A DNA stretch of 64,000 bases from assembly GCA_050012775.1 (NCBI GenBank), contig JBEKGN010000017.1, forward strand, positions 1 to 64,000. Direction: 5' to 3'. The translations under genes and the position numbers were made by a program. This DNA is from Roseiarcus sp050012775. GTDB taxonomy: Bacteria; Pseudomonadota; Alphaproteobacteria; Rhizobiales; Beijerinckiaceae. Below are positions 51,722-60,771 of the stretch, piece by piece. Numbering within the stretch: position 1 is the first letter of the stretch; each line of letters starts with the position of its first letter. A model generated the notes under the pieces. The model did no database searches and had not been told where the DNA came from. It was given only the letters and a program-made list of their open reading frames with translations.

Positions 51722-53197
51722 ATGGCGCAAACGAGCGAATTTGTCGTCTCTTTGGACGGCGTCGAAAAACATTTCGGCGCCGTCCGTGCGCTCGACCGCG
51801 TCAGCCTGAACGTGCCGGCGGGAATTTGCTTGGGCCTGGTCGGGCACAACGGCGCAGGCAAGTCGACGTTGATGAACGTGCTCGCGGGGACGTTGACGCC
51901 CGATCGCGGCGCGGTGGCGATCGGCGGTTCGACGCCGCCGGCCTATTCCGTGGCGATCGCCCATCGCCTGGGCGTGCGCTGCGTCTTTCAGGAACTCTCG
52001 CTCTGTCCCAATCTGACGGTGGCGGAGAACGCGCGCGTCACCCACGCCTCGATTTCGGGCCTGGGTTGGCGCCGGCGCGCCGGCCGGCTCATTCTCGACA
52101 AGCTCGACGAGATCTTTCCCGGCCACGGCGTCTCCGCCGAGGCGCTGGTCGGCGATCTGCCGATCGGGCGCCGGCAAATGATCGAAGTCGCGCGCGCCTT
52201 CACGGTCACCGACGACAAGCTGCGTCTCGTCATTCTGGACGAACCGACGTCGTCGCTCGACGCGCACGCCGCCGCGCAATTGCTGGCCTACGTGCGCAAG
52301 GCGACGCGACAAGGCGCGAGCTGCATTCTGATTTCGCATCTGCTCGGCGAAATCCTTTCCGCATCGGACGCCATCGTCGTCATGCGCGACGGAACGATCG
52401 TCGCGCAGGGCGAGGCCGCGACCTTCGATCGCGCGCGTCTGATTTCGACCATGGGCGGTCGCGCCGCCTCCGAACAGCCAGCCGATGCGCGGCCGGGCGA
52501 AGCGGCCCACGAGCGCGCCTTGCGCGTGCGCGCCCGCCCGCCCAGCCAGGGCGACGGCCTCGAATGCGTGGCGCGGGCCGGCGACATCGTCGGTCTAGCC
52601 GGGCTCGCCGGCCACGGCCAGACCGATCTCTTGCTCGCGATCTACGCCAGCGCGGGCCGGCGAAGCGAAAGCGCCGAGGCCACGGCGCCGCTCGCCTTCA
52701 TTCCCGGCGACCGCCAGAGCGACGGCATTTTTCCGCTCTGGTCCATCGCCGAGAACGTCGGCGTCCGCTCGATCGCGCGGCAGCGGCGCCATGGCCTGCT
52801 GTCGCGGCGGCTGGGACGCGCTTTCGCGGCGCAATGGCGGGAAAAGCTCAACATCCGCACGCCCGACATGGACGACAACATTCTCACTCTGTCCGGCGGC
52901 AATCAGCAAAAGGCTCTGTTCGCGCGCGCGTTCGGCTCCGACGCCGAGATCATTCTGATGGACGATCCCATGCGCGGCGTCGATGTCGCGACCAAGCAGG
53001 AAATCTACGGCCTGATCGCAGCGGAAGCGGCCGCCGGCCGCACGTTCGTCTGGTACACGACGGAAATCGAAGAGCTCAGGCATTGTCACCGCGCCTATGT
53101 CTTTCGCAACGGGCGCATCGTCTCGGAAGTGGGCCGGGAAAACATGAGCGAGGAGGAGATCATTTCCGCTTCCTTCGATGAGGCGGGCTCGCCATGA
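51722..53197 (+). CDS. ABC importer ATPase, two fused nucleotide-binding domains
   Basis: 491 residues. First domain (1-240) is complete: Walker A GHNGAGKST, signature-like LPIGRRQMIEVARAF, Walker B LVILDEPTSSLD. The second (about 265-491) has a degenerate P-loop (GLAGHGQTDLL), as is usual for RbsA/XylG-type proteins, with LSGGNQQKALFARAF as its signature. Short helical linker between. It powers the two permeases that follow; its last 4 bases overlap the first permease. Confidence 0.94.
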   Translation: MAQTSEFVVSLDGVEKHFGAVRALDRVSLNVPAGICLGLVGHNGAGKSTLMNVLAGTLTPDRGAVAIGGSTPPAYSVAIAHRLGVRCVFQELSLCPNLTVAENARVTHASISGLGWRRRAGRLILDKLDEIFPGHGVSAEALVGDLPIGRRQMIEVARAFTVTDDKLRLVILDEPTSSLDAHAAAQLLAYVRKATRQGASCILISHLLGEILSASDAIVVMRDGTIVAQGEAATFDRARLISTMGGRAASEQPADARPGEAAHERALRVRARPPSQGDGLECVARAGDIVGLAGLAGHGQTDLLLAIYASAGRRSESAEATAPLAFIPGDRQSDGIFPLWSIAENVGVRSIARQRRHGLLSRRLGRAFAAQWREKLNIRTPDMDDNILTLSGGNQQKALFARAFGSDAEIILMDDPMRGVDVATKQEIYGLIAAEAAAGRTFVWYTTEIEELRHCHRAYVFRNGRIVSEVGRENMSEEEIISASFDEAGSP

Positions 53198-54180
53198 GCG
53201 ACGCCGCGCCCGCCCGCGCCGAATCTCGTCGAACCCGCGCGGCGCCGCGGGTCTCGGGCCGCGCCTTGCGCGCCGTTCTGCCCGCTCTGTCGCTGGCGCT
53301 GATCGTTTTGGCCATCGACTGGGTCAATCCGCGCGCGATCAGCTATTTCGGCTTCAATCTGATGCTCAATCTCGCGGTGCCCGTCGCCTTCGCGACGATC
53401 GCGCAGATGTTCGTCATCACGGTCAACGATCTCGATCTGTCGCTCGGGCCGTTCATCGGCTTTTGCGGCTGCGTCGTCGCGACGTGGCTGCGCGACGCGC
53501 CCTTGCTGGGGGCGGCGGCGCTGGCGGGCGGAGTCGCCGCCTATGCGCTGGTCGGCGCGATCATTCACTTGCGCCAATTGCCGTCGATCGTGGTGACCCT
53601 GGGCATGCTGTTCGTCTGGCAGGGATTGGCGATCCTTCTCCTGCCGACTCCCGGCGGCAAGGCGCCGGAATGGCTGCACGCCATCGTCGCCGTGAAGACG
53701 CCTTTCGTTCCCTGGCCGATCGTCGTGGTCGCCCTTCTCGCCGCGCTCGCGCATTTCGGGCTGATGCGCACCTCCTACGGCGCGATCCTGCGCGGCGCCG
53801 GCGGCAACCCGATCGCGGTGGCGCGCGCCGGCTGGTCGGTGCTGTGGGCCAAGACCTTGATGTTTGCGCTTTGCGGCCTGTTCGGCGTCTTCGCGAGCCT
53901 CGCCCTGATCGGACTGACGACTTCGGCCGACGCGACGCTGGGGCGAGGCTACACGCTGCAGTCGATCGCCGGCGTCATTCTGGGCGGCGGCGAGTTCGTC
54001 GGCGGGCGGGTCTCGCCGATCGGCGCGGTGATCGGCGCCTTGACGCTGACGATGGCCGGGTCGCTGCTCAACTTCATGCGCATCTCGCCGGACTGGCAGG
54101 TCGGCGCGCAGGGGGCGATCCTCATCGCGGTGCTCGCCGCGCGCGTCTTGATCAATCGCCTCGAGGAGCGCCGGAGATGA
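53194..54180 (+). CDS. ABC importer permease 1 (RbsC/BPD_transp_2 family)
   Basis: 328 residues, ATG in a 4-base overlap with the ATPase. Eight to ten hydrophobic segments after a cytoplasmic N-terminus rich in Arg. Family blocks NDLDLSLGPFIGFCGCVVATWL, LGMLFVWQGLAILLLPTPGG and the cytoplasmic EAA-like loop GGNPIAVARAG. It pairs with the second permease. Confidence 0.93.
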   Translation: MSDAAPARAESRRTRAAPRVSGRALRAVLPALSLALIVLAIDWVNPRAISYFGFNLMLNLAVPVAFATIAQMFVITVNDLDLSLGPFIGFCGCVVATWLRDAPLLGAAALAGGVAAYALVGAIIHLRQLPSIVVTLGMLFVWQGLAILLLPTPGGKAPEWLHAIVAVKTPFVPWPIVVVALLAALAHFGLMRTSYGAILRGAGGNPIAVARAGWSVLWAKTLMFALCGLFGVFASLALIGLTTSADATLGRGYTLQSIAGVILGGGEFVGGRVSPIGAVIGALTLTMAGSLLNFMRISPDWQVGAQGAILIAVLAARVLINRLEERRR

Positions 54181-55127
54181 GGGTTCTTCGCCGCTGGTTC
54201 GCCGCCTATCCCTGGATCGGATCGTTTGTCGGCGCGCTGCTGGTGTGGCTCGCCGCGATTCTCTTCACCGGCGGCCATGGCGCCGGCGGCATGATCACGG
54301 CGGCGCTGGCGCTGGCGGCCTTCACGGTCGTCGTCGGCGTCGCCCAGATGTTCGTCATCGCTTTGGGGCCGGGCAACGTCGATCTTTCCTTGCCCGCCAA
54401 TATCGGCCTCGCCAGCGCCGTCGCGATGAAGGTCATGGACGGGTCGGACAGCCGGGTGGCGCTCGGCGTCGCCGCCGCCGTCGCCTCCGGCACCCTCGTC
54501 GGCCTCGGCTCCTATCTGCTGATCCGCCTGCTGCGCATCCCGCCGATCATCGCCACGCTTTCGGCGAGCTTCATCATCCAGTCCGTGGGCATCAGCTACG
54601 GCCGGGGCTTGCAGGTCAAGCCGCCGGAGGGCTTCGCCGATTTTTGCATCGCCGAGATCGGCGGCGCGCCCGTTGTCGCGTTATGCGCGCTGGTCTTCGC
54701 CGCGATCGCGCATGGGCTGCTGACGAAGACCATTTATGGCCGCTCGGTCCTGGCGATCGGCCAGAATCCGCGCGCCGCCTGGCTCGCCGGGATCGACGTC
54801 GAACGCATCAGGCTATTGACCTATGTGCAGTGCGGCGCGCTCGGCGGCCTCTGCGGCGCGCTGCTGGCGGGCTATTTCCGCGGCTCGTCGCTCGAAATCG
54901 GCGACGAATATCTCCTGACCTCGATCGCCGTGGTCGTCATCGGCGGGACTTCGGTGGCCGGCGGCAAAGCCAACATCCCCGGCGTATGGGGCGCCTCGCT
55001 GTTCCTGGTCCTGCTGCTCACCATGCTCAACACCTTCGGCGTGAGCGCGGGGCTGCGCCTCGTGCTCACCGGCGCGGTCATCATCGGCGTGATCGTCGCG
55101 GCAGGGGGCGAAGCGCGCGGGCGCTGA
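54177..55127 (+). CDS. ABC importer permease 2 (RbsC/BPD_transp_2 family)
   Basis: 316 residues from ATG 54177, overlapping the first permease by 4 bases (CGGAG just before). Blocks GPGNVDLSLPANIGLASAVAM, ATLSASFIIQSVGISYGRGL and the loop GQNPRAAWLAGIDVERIRLLTY (part: GQNPRAAWLAGIDVERI), then SVAGGKANIPGVWGA. It completes an importer of ribose-type layout: binding protein, double ATPase, two different permeases. Confidence 0.93.
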   Translation: MRVLRRWFAAYPWIGSFVGALLVWLAAILFTGGHGAGGMITAALALAAFTVVVGVAQMFVIALGPGNVDLSLPANIGLASAVAMKVMDGSDSRVALGVAAAVASGTLVGLGSYLLIRLLRIPPIIATLSASFIIQSVGISYGRGLQVKPPEGFADFCIAEIGGAPVVALCALVFAAIAHGLLTKTIYGRSVLAIGQNPRAAWLAGIDVERIRLLTYVQCGALGGLCGALLAGYFRGSSLEIGDEYLLTSIAVVVIGGTSVAGGKANIPGVWGASLFLVLLLTMLNTFGVSAGLRLVLTGAVIIGVIVAAGGEARGR

Positions 55128-55264
55128 CTTCGAGGGCGAAGCGGCCGATGCCGCGCCTTTTTCGTCGCACGCCTTTCACGCCCGACGACGAAAAGCTAAA
55201 CGGAGGAGAGGGGCGCCGGCAGGCGCCGCCGCGAACCGTTCGACACACTGTTGGGAGACGCTCG

Positions 55265-56392
55265 ATGAAGACCCGCGCCGCCGTCGCCGTCGCCGCCGGC
55301 AAGCCGCTCGAAATCATGGAGGTCGACCTCGACGGGCCGCGCGAGGGCGAGGTTCTCGTCGAGATCAAGGCAAGCGGCGTCTGTCATACCGACGATTTCA
55401 CCCTTTCGGGCGCCGATCCCGAGGGGTTGTTCCCGTCGATTCTCGGCCACGAGGGCGCAGGAATCGTCGTCGACGTCGGCAGGAACGTCACGAGCGTCAA
55501 GAAGGGCGATCACGTCATCCCGCTCTACACGCCCGAATGCCGGCAATGTCCTTCGTGCCTGTCGCGCAAGACCAACCTGTGCACGGCGATCCGCGCCACC
55601 CAGGGGCAGGGCCTGATGCCCGACGGCACGAGCCGCTTCTCCATCGGCAAGGAGCGGATCTTCCACTACATGGGCTGCTCGACCTTCTCCAATTTCACCG
55701 TGCTGCCGGAAATCGCGCTCGCCAAGATCGATCCGGCGGCGCCCTTCGACAAGATCTGTTACGTCGGCTGCGGCGTCACCACCGGCATCGGCGCGGTGAT
55801 CAACACCGCCAAGGTCGAGATCGGCGCCAGCGCGGCGGTGTTCGGGCTGGGCGGCATCGGCCTCAACGTCATCCAGGGCTTGAGGCTCGCCGGCGCGTCG
55901 ATGATCATCGGCGTCGACGTCAACGCCGACAAGAAGGCCTGGGGCGAACGCTTTGGCATGACGCATTTCGTCAATCCGAACGAGATCGAAGGCGACCTCG
56001 TCGCCCATCTCGTTGACATGACCAAACGCGGCGCCGACCAGATCGGCGGCGCCGACTACACCTTCGATTGCACGGGAAACGTCAAGGTGATGCGGCAGGC
56101 GCTCGAAGCGGCGCATCGCGGCTGGGGACAGTCGATCGTCATCGGCGTCGCCGGCGCGGGCCAGGAAATCTCGACGCGTCCGTTCCAGCTGGTGACCGGC
56201 CGGGTGTGGAAAGGCACGGCCTTCGGCGGCGCGAGGGGACGCACCGACGTGCCCCGCATCGTCGACTGGTACATGGCGGGTCGAATCGAGATCGATCCGA
56301 TGATCACCCACACGCTGCCGCTCGAGGGGATCAACCATGCCTTCGCTCTGATGCGCGAGGGCAAGTCGATCCGCAGCGTCATCGTCTATTAG
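55265..56392 (+). CDS. frmA: S-(hydroxymethyl)glutathione dehydrogenase (class III ADH)
   Basis: 375 residues from ATG 55265 with GGGAGACGCTCG. Oxidises S-hydroxymethylglutathione, formed from formaldehyde and glutathione, to S-formylglutathione with NAD+. Catalytic zinc ligands in SGVCHTDD, GHEGAG and GCGVTTG; structural zinc Cys in CRQCPSCLSRKTNLC; NAD site GLGGIGLNVIQG. In a methylotroph it would detoxify or oxidise formaldehyde; the gene is also widespread in non-methylotrophs. No esterase (frmB) is next to it. Confidence 0.94.
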   Translation: MKTRAAVAVAAGKPLEIMEVDLDGPREGEVLVEIKASGVCHTDDFTLSGADPEGLFPSILGHEGAGIVVDVGRNVTSVKKGDHVIPLYTPECRQCPSCLSRKTNLCTAIRATQGQGLMPDGTSRFSIGKERIFHYMGCSTFSNFTVLPEIALAKIDPAAPFDKICYVGCGVTTGIGAVINTAKVEIGASAAVFGLGGIGLNVIQGLRLAGASMIIGVDVNADKKAWGERFGMTHFVNPNEIEGDLVAHLVDMTKRGADQIGGADYTFDCTGNVKVMRQALEAAHRGWGQSIVIGVAGAGQEISTRPFQLVTGRVWKGTAFGGARGRTDVPRIVDWYMAGRIEIDPMITHTLPLEGINHAFALMREGKSIRSVIVY

Positions 56393-56474
56393 CGCGGGCG
56401 TCGCTTCCGCGAATCGGGCCTCTCATCTAAGCTTCTGTTCGAGCGCGGCCTTTTATCGAGTTCCGGCGGGAGAC

Positions 56475-57134
56475 ACGTCACTGGAAACCGCCCTTTATCT
56501 TCCGGTCAAGCGCCATCTGGAAGGCCTCGGCTATTCCGTCAAAGGCGAAATCGGCGGCTGCGATCTCGTCGGCCTCAGCGAGGGCGATCCGCCGGTCATT
56601 GTCATCGGCGAGCTGAAGCTGACGTTCACCTTCGACCTCGTGCTGCAGGGCGTCGACCGGGCCGGGGTGGGCGACGAAGTCTGGCTCGCCGCGCGGCTTT
56701 CGCGCAGCGGCAAGGGGCGCGAGGGCGATCCGCGTTTCCGCAACCTGTGCCGGCGTCTCGGCTTCGGGCTCCTCGGCGTCGCGGCGAACGGCGAAGTCCA
56801 TGTTCTGCTCAGCCCGGTCGCGCCGGCTCCGCGCCGCGATCCCAAGCGCCGATCCCGGATCGTCGAGGAACACCAGCGCCGGCGAGGCGATCCGAATGCG
56901 GGCGGCGGCTCGCGTCGGCCGATCATGACGGCCTATCGACAGCAGGCGCTGATCTGCGCGGCGGCGCTCGCCGCCGGCCCGTCGCGACCGCGCGATCTTA
57001 AAGGCCGCGCGCCCGACGCGCCGAAGATTCTCCTAAGCAACGTCTACGGTTGGTTCGACCGGCCGGGCCGCGGCCTCTATGCGCTGAACGAAGCGGGCAG
57101 GGCCGCGCTGCGGCAGTGGCCGCAGCGGGAGTGA
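56475..57134 (+). CDS. DUF2161 family protein, no canonical start codon
   Basis: About 219 residues. The family normally begins like M-x-E-T-x-LYLPVKR-x-LE. Here the matching frame reads TSLETALYLPVKRHLEGLGY from ACG 56475, with GGGAGA in the right place for a start. There is no ATG, GTG or TTG in frame until GTG 56640, which would cut off the first 55 residues. CTG 56481 is another option. The following VKGEIGGCDLVGLSEGDPPV and IGELKLTF look like a PD-(D/E)xK-type nuclease core (D...ExK). The C-terminal part has a winged-helix look (PKILLSNVYGWFDRPGRGLY). Either a rare start codon is used or the gene lost its ATG by a T-to-C change. Confidence 0.65.
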   Translation, partial: TSLETALYLPVKRHLEGLGYSVKGEIGGCDLVGLSEGDPPVIVIGELKLTFTFDLVLQGVDRAGVGDEVWLAARLSRSGKGREGDPRFRNLCRRLGFGLLGVAANGEVHVLLSPVAPAPRRDPKRRSRIVEEHQRRRGDPNAGGGSRRPIMTAYRQQALICAAALAAGPSRPRDLKGRAPDAPKILLSNVYGWFDRPGRGLYALNEAGRAALRQWPQRE

Positions 57135-57213
57135 CGTGCAGGCTCCGGAGGTCGGAAAACTCGGCCATGGCGACGATCGGCCGTCGCGACGGTCGCAAAC
57201 GAGGGGAACGTCC

Positions 57214-57699
57214 ATGCGACGCAGAACATTGATCGCGGGCGCGGCGCTGCTCAGCGCCGCGCCGCTCGTCTCGAGGACGGCGAGCGCCGCGGGAGAATCG
57301 GTCGCCAATCTTTTCGCGCAAACGCTCAGCGCGCATGATCTCGAGGCCTTCGCCGCGCTGTTCGCGGATCAATACGTCAATCACCAGTCGAGCGCCGCAG
57401 CGCCGGCCCCGCCTCCCGGCGCCTCGCCAAAGACCGCGACGGTCGCTTTCTTCGCGGCGCGGCTGAAGGGCTTGCCAGATTTGACGGTTACGATCGAGGC
57501 GATGGTCGAACAGGACGATCGCGTCGCCGCCAGCTTCCTCTACGAAGGCACGCACCAAGGCGTCTTTTTCGGCGTCGCGCCGACGGGGAAGAGGCTGCGT
57601 TTCACCTCCTGCGATATCTTCCGCGTCTCCAGCGGGCGGATCGCCGAGCATTGGGGGATGGGCGACATCGCCGGCGTCATGGCGCAGCTGAAGGGCTAG
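57214..57699 (+). CDS. SnoaL-like secreted protein (ester cyclase type)
   Basis: 161 residues from ATG 57214 (GAGGGGAACG). The N-terminus MRRRTLIAGAALLSAAPLVSRTASA is an export signal. The rest is a NTF2/SnoaL-like fold: LSAHDLEAFAALFADQYVNHQ, then FFAARLKGLPDLTVTIEAMVEQDDRVAASFLYEGTH (part: LPDLTVTIEAMVEQDDRVAA), and IAEHWGMGD. The His in NHQ and the WG in EHWG are conserved among SnoaL-like polyketide cyclase relatives. Real activity cannot be told. Confidence 0.85.
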   Translation: MRRRTLIAGAALLSAAPLVSRTASAAGESVANLFAQTLSAHDLEAFAALFADQYVNHQSSAAAPAPPPGASPKTATVAFFAARLKGLPDLTVTIEAMVEQDDRVAASFLYEGTHQGVFFGVAPTGKRLRFTSCDIFRVSSGRIAEHWGMGDIAGVMAQLKG

Positions 57700-57943
57700 G
57701 GCGGGCGCCGAGGCGGTCCTCCATCTCAAGTCGCGAGGAAAACAATTCGAAGACCGCTTCAGCGTCAATAAAACGATTACGGCCGGATGAATGCTTTATT
57801 GTTCTCCAGAAACAATCCGAACTTCCGCCGCATCGACTGCATTGCCGCTTCGCCGCTGGCAACGACATTACAAATTCGTTATGTTCGCCGCGCCGCGATC
57901 TTATTTAAGCTTTGCGAAAGGGTCGGCTTCTAGCGTCCTCGAT

Positions 57944-57958
57944 GAGGCGACTCGCCTC
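57944..57958 (+). promoter_or_regulatory. Leader hairpin GAGGCG-ACT-CGCCTC
   Basis: A perfect six-base inverted repeat 22 bases before the ATG at 57980, just ahead of the GAGGA ribosome binding site at 57967-57971. It could be an operator or an mRNA hairpin that affects translation. Confidence 0.4.
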
Positions 57959-57979
57959 TAACCAACGAGGATATAGATC

Positions 57980-58210
57980 ATGAACGTTTCCGCAACCGGT
58001 TCGGCGTCCGCCAATGTTCCCGCGCCCCAGACGGCGGCGGCGGCCAATGCGAGGGCCGCCGACGGCGACTATTTGAAGCCCAACATGCAGACATCGCAAA
58101 CCAAGGACTCGAACGGCGACTACAAGCCGACGGCCGCCGCCAGCTCTCCCGCCGCCACGAGTTCCAGCAACGTCCAGGCGGCGCTGACCTCGCTCGCCAA
58201 GGGCGGCTGA
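57980..58210 (+). CDS. Small Ala/Ser/Thr-rich protein, unknown
   Basis: 76 residues from ATG 57980, with AACGAGGATATAGATC as a good ribosome binding site. It is low complexity, rich in Ala, Ser, Thr, Asn and Gln (SATGSASANVPAPQTAAAAN ...), with two NGDY/DGDY-K/LKP units (ADGDYLKPN and SNGDYKPTA). No membrane segment or signal peptide. It may be intrinsically disordered. The AT-richer upstream region (57760-57930) fits a promoter. No known family. Confidence 0.6.
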   Translation: MNVSATGSASANVPAPQTAAAANARAADGDYLKPNMQTSQTKDSNGDYKPTAAASSPAATSSSNVQAALTSLAKGG

Positions 58211-58247
58211 AGCCGATCCCCGCGCATCGATCGCGCGCCGCCGCCCT

Positions 58248-59081
<834 letters not shown>

Positions 59082-59109
59082 GGGGCGAATTCCCTCGCGG
59101 CGATAGCGG

Positions 59110-59136
59110 AGCCCTTCCCCCCCAAGGGGGGAAGGG
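59110..59136. repeat. Short palindrome between cold-shock gene and mazG
   Basis: CCCTTCCCCC-CAAG-GGGGGAAGGG, a perfect ten-base-arm inverted repeat (allowing the shared centre). Similar in style to the CTCTCCCC repeats in the nif region, and likely a terminator-like boundary after the cold-shock gene. Confidence 0.5.
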
Positions 59137-59179
59137 AGCGCCGTTCAATTCGGCTGAGGCGAGGCCTTGGGAGCGAGCG

Positions 59180-59848
59180 TCAGAGCGAGATCGAAATGGC
59201 CTCGCGGCCCTTCGGCGTGTCGACGACGCGCATGTTCACCTGCTGGCCCTCGGCCAGATGGGAAATGCCCGCCGGCCCGAGGACGGAGATATGGACGAAC
59301 ACGTCCTTGCCGCCGTCGTCGCTCGCCACGAAACCGAAGCCCTTGGCGTCGTCGAACCACTTGACCTTGCCGCCGACGGCGACCGCGGTCGAGGGATCGG
59401 GGGCGACGCGGCGCGGGGGACGCGGCGCATCGCTGAACGAACGCTGCGGGCGCTCGACGATTCCGGCGGCGTCGACCTCGACGACGCGCGTCACCTGCGC
59501 GCCCTTGGCGCCGGCGCCGACGGTCACCTTGAGCTTGGCCCCCGCCGGGACGTTTTCATGTCCCGAGGCGTGCAAGGCGTTGGCGTGCAGAAAAGCGTCG
59601 CCCTGGCCGTTCGCCAATTCGACGAATCCGTAACCCTTGTCCGCCTTGAACCATTTCACGACGGCGTCGACCGTCGGTCCGCTGACCGCCGCGGAAGGCG
59701 CCGCGCCGCCGAGCGACGGTCCGCCAAATCCGCTGTCAGGGGCGCCGCCGAAACCACGCGACGAACGCGGCTTCGGCTCGTAGGGCATCGGCCCGTCGTC
59801 GTCGAAACCGCGCTTGCGAGGCGCCCGAAAATCCTTACCCTTGCTCAT
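59180..59848 (-). CDS. Double cold-shock-domain protein
   Basis: 222 residues. Two cold-shock domains joined by a linker: first at about 63-130 (AVVKWFKADKGYGFVEL, DAFLHANAL), second at about 155-222 (GKVKWFDDAKGFGFVASDDG, KDVFVHISVL), each with RNP1 and RNP2 motifs that bind single-stranded RNA. The N-terminus is charged and Gly-rich. Two-domain Csp proteins of this type are typical of Hyphomicrobiales. GGAGAAATAG precedes the ATG on the minus strand. Confidence 0.95.
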   Translation of the reverse strand: MSKGKDFRAPRKRGFDDDGPMPYEPKPRSSRGFGGAPDSGFGGPSLGGAAPSAAVSGPTVDAVVKWFKADKGYGFVELANGQGDAFLHANALHASGHENVPAGAKLKVTVGAGAKGAQVTRVVEVDAAGIVERPQRSFSDAPRPPRRVAPDPSTAVAVGGKVKWFDDAKGFGFVASDDGGKDVFVHISVLGPAGISHLAEGQQVNMRVVDTPKGREAISISL

Positions 59849-60376
59849 GTGAAACTATTTCTCCGCCCGATAAAACCTTGATGTCGTCTCCGCCTCTGTC
59901 GGAAACGGTTCCGCCGCATCGCCGACCGCCGGCGAAACCTCGCTGCGGCGCGTCGTTCGCGCCGGAAATTTTGGGGATAGGTGAGGGGCGTCCGCCCATG
60001 CGCTCATCGACAGCCCGCTCAAAGGCCGCGTCCCTCGCCAAGACAAAGCGAATCGCGCGCCCACATGGCGTCGCAAGCAGGCAAAGCCGCGAACACCCGA
60101 CACACGGTCGGGGGAAAAACAAGACAACTCGATCGCATCATCCAAGCCTGCTCGGCCGCATCGCACTGCGTTCAGTAGACCGCGCTGGTTTATTCTAGCT
60201 CATCTTTCTGGCTTTCGCCAGACCATTCGCTCGACGGTTGCGAGGATTTGTAAGCGTCGCCGGGGCGGTTCTCGAACTCGGGCCGCGGCTCGGCGGCAAG
60301 ATCGAGCGGACGCGAGGCCAAGCAAAACCGAGGCGTTGTGCGGACGACGCCGATTCGATTTGGGCCGCAGACGCCT
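59849..60376. other. Intergenic region upstream of the cold-shock gene
   Basis: 528 bases without a supported gene. It contains the long leader and promoter area of the cold-shock gene on the minus strand. A 70-codon minus-strand frame (60190-60402, GTG start) has no ribosome binding site and overlaps the next gene. Confidence 0.4.
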
Positions 60377-60664
60377 TCAGCGTCCGCTTTGCTGGCTCTC
60401 ACAGGGCGAAATGACGACGGTCTGGCCTTTGATCGACCCCGTCGTCGCGTAATCGATCGTGTTGAAAATCGGGACGCCGTGCGTCGCGGCCTTCGTTTCC
60501 CCGGCGCTCGGATCGACCAGCGCGACCAGGGAGGGCGACGCGCTCGCGGCGTAGCGCTCGGCGCCCTGACCGATCATCACGCAGGCGAGCGCGATCGCGA
60601 CCGCGACGATGGCTGTGAACTCCAGTTGTCTGATCCAGCGCAGCCGGTCGAAGCCCCAATTCAT
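60377..60664 (-). CDS. Small protein with one N-terminal membrane segment
   Basis: 95 residues from ATG at 60664, with GAGGG seven bases upstream. After MNWGFDRLRWIRQLE comes a hydrophobic helix (FTAIVAVAIALACVMIGQ), then a periplasmic-type tail with PSLVALVDPSAGETKAATHG and a Cys near the end (SPCESQQ). Probably anchored in the inner membrane. Family unknown. It follows parE in the opposite direction of neither: both are on the minus strand, parE being upstream by position only. Confidence 0.6.
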   Translation of the reverse strand: MNWGFDRLRWIRQLEFTAIVAVAIALACVMIGQGAERYAASASPSLVALVDPSAGETKAATHGVPIFNTIDYATTGSIKGQTVVISPCESQQSGR

Positions 60665-60771
60665 CGCAAACCCTCGGGTCGCGGCGCCGATCCAAGTCCC
60701 AGATGCTCAAGACCGCCGGCGCCCACGACGAATTTATCGTCATTGGGGTAAACGAATCCTTGCCAAGGCGA

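Noticed and set aside
60190..60402. 70-codon minus-strand frame with GTG start
   Set aside because: No ribosome binding site, overlaps the preceding small membrane-protein gene, and composition does not look protein-like.
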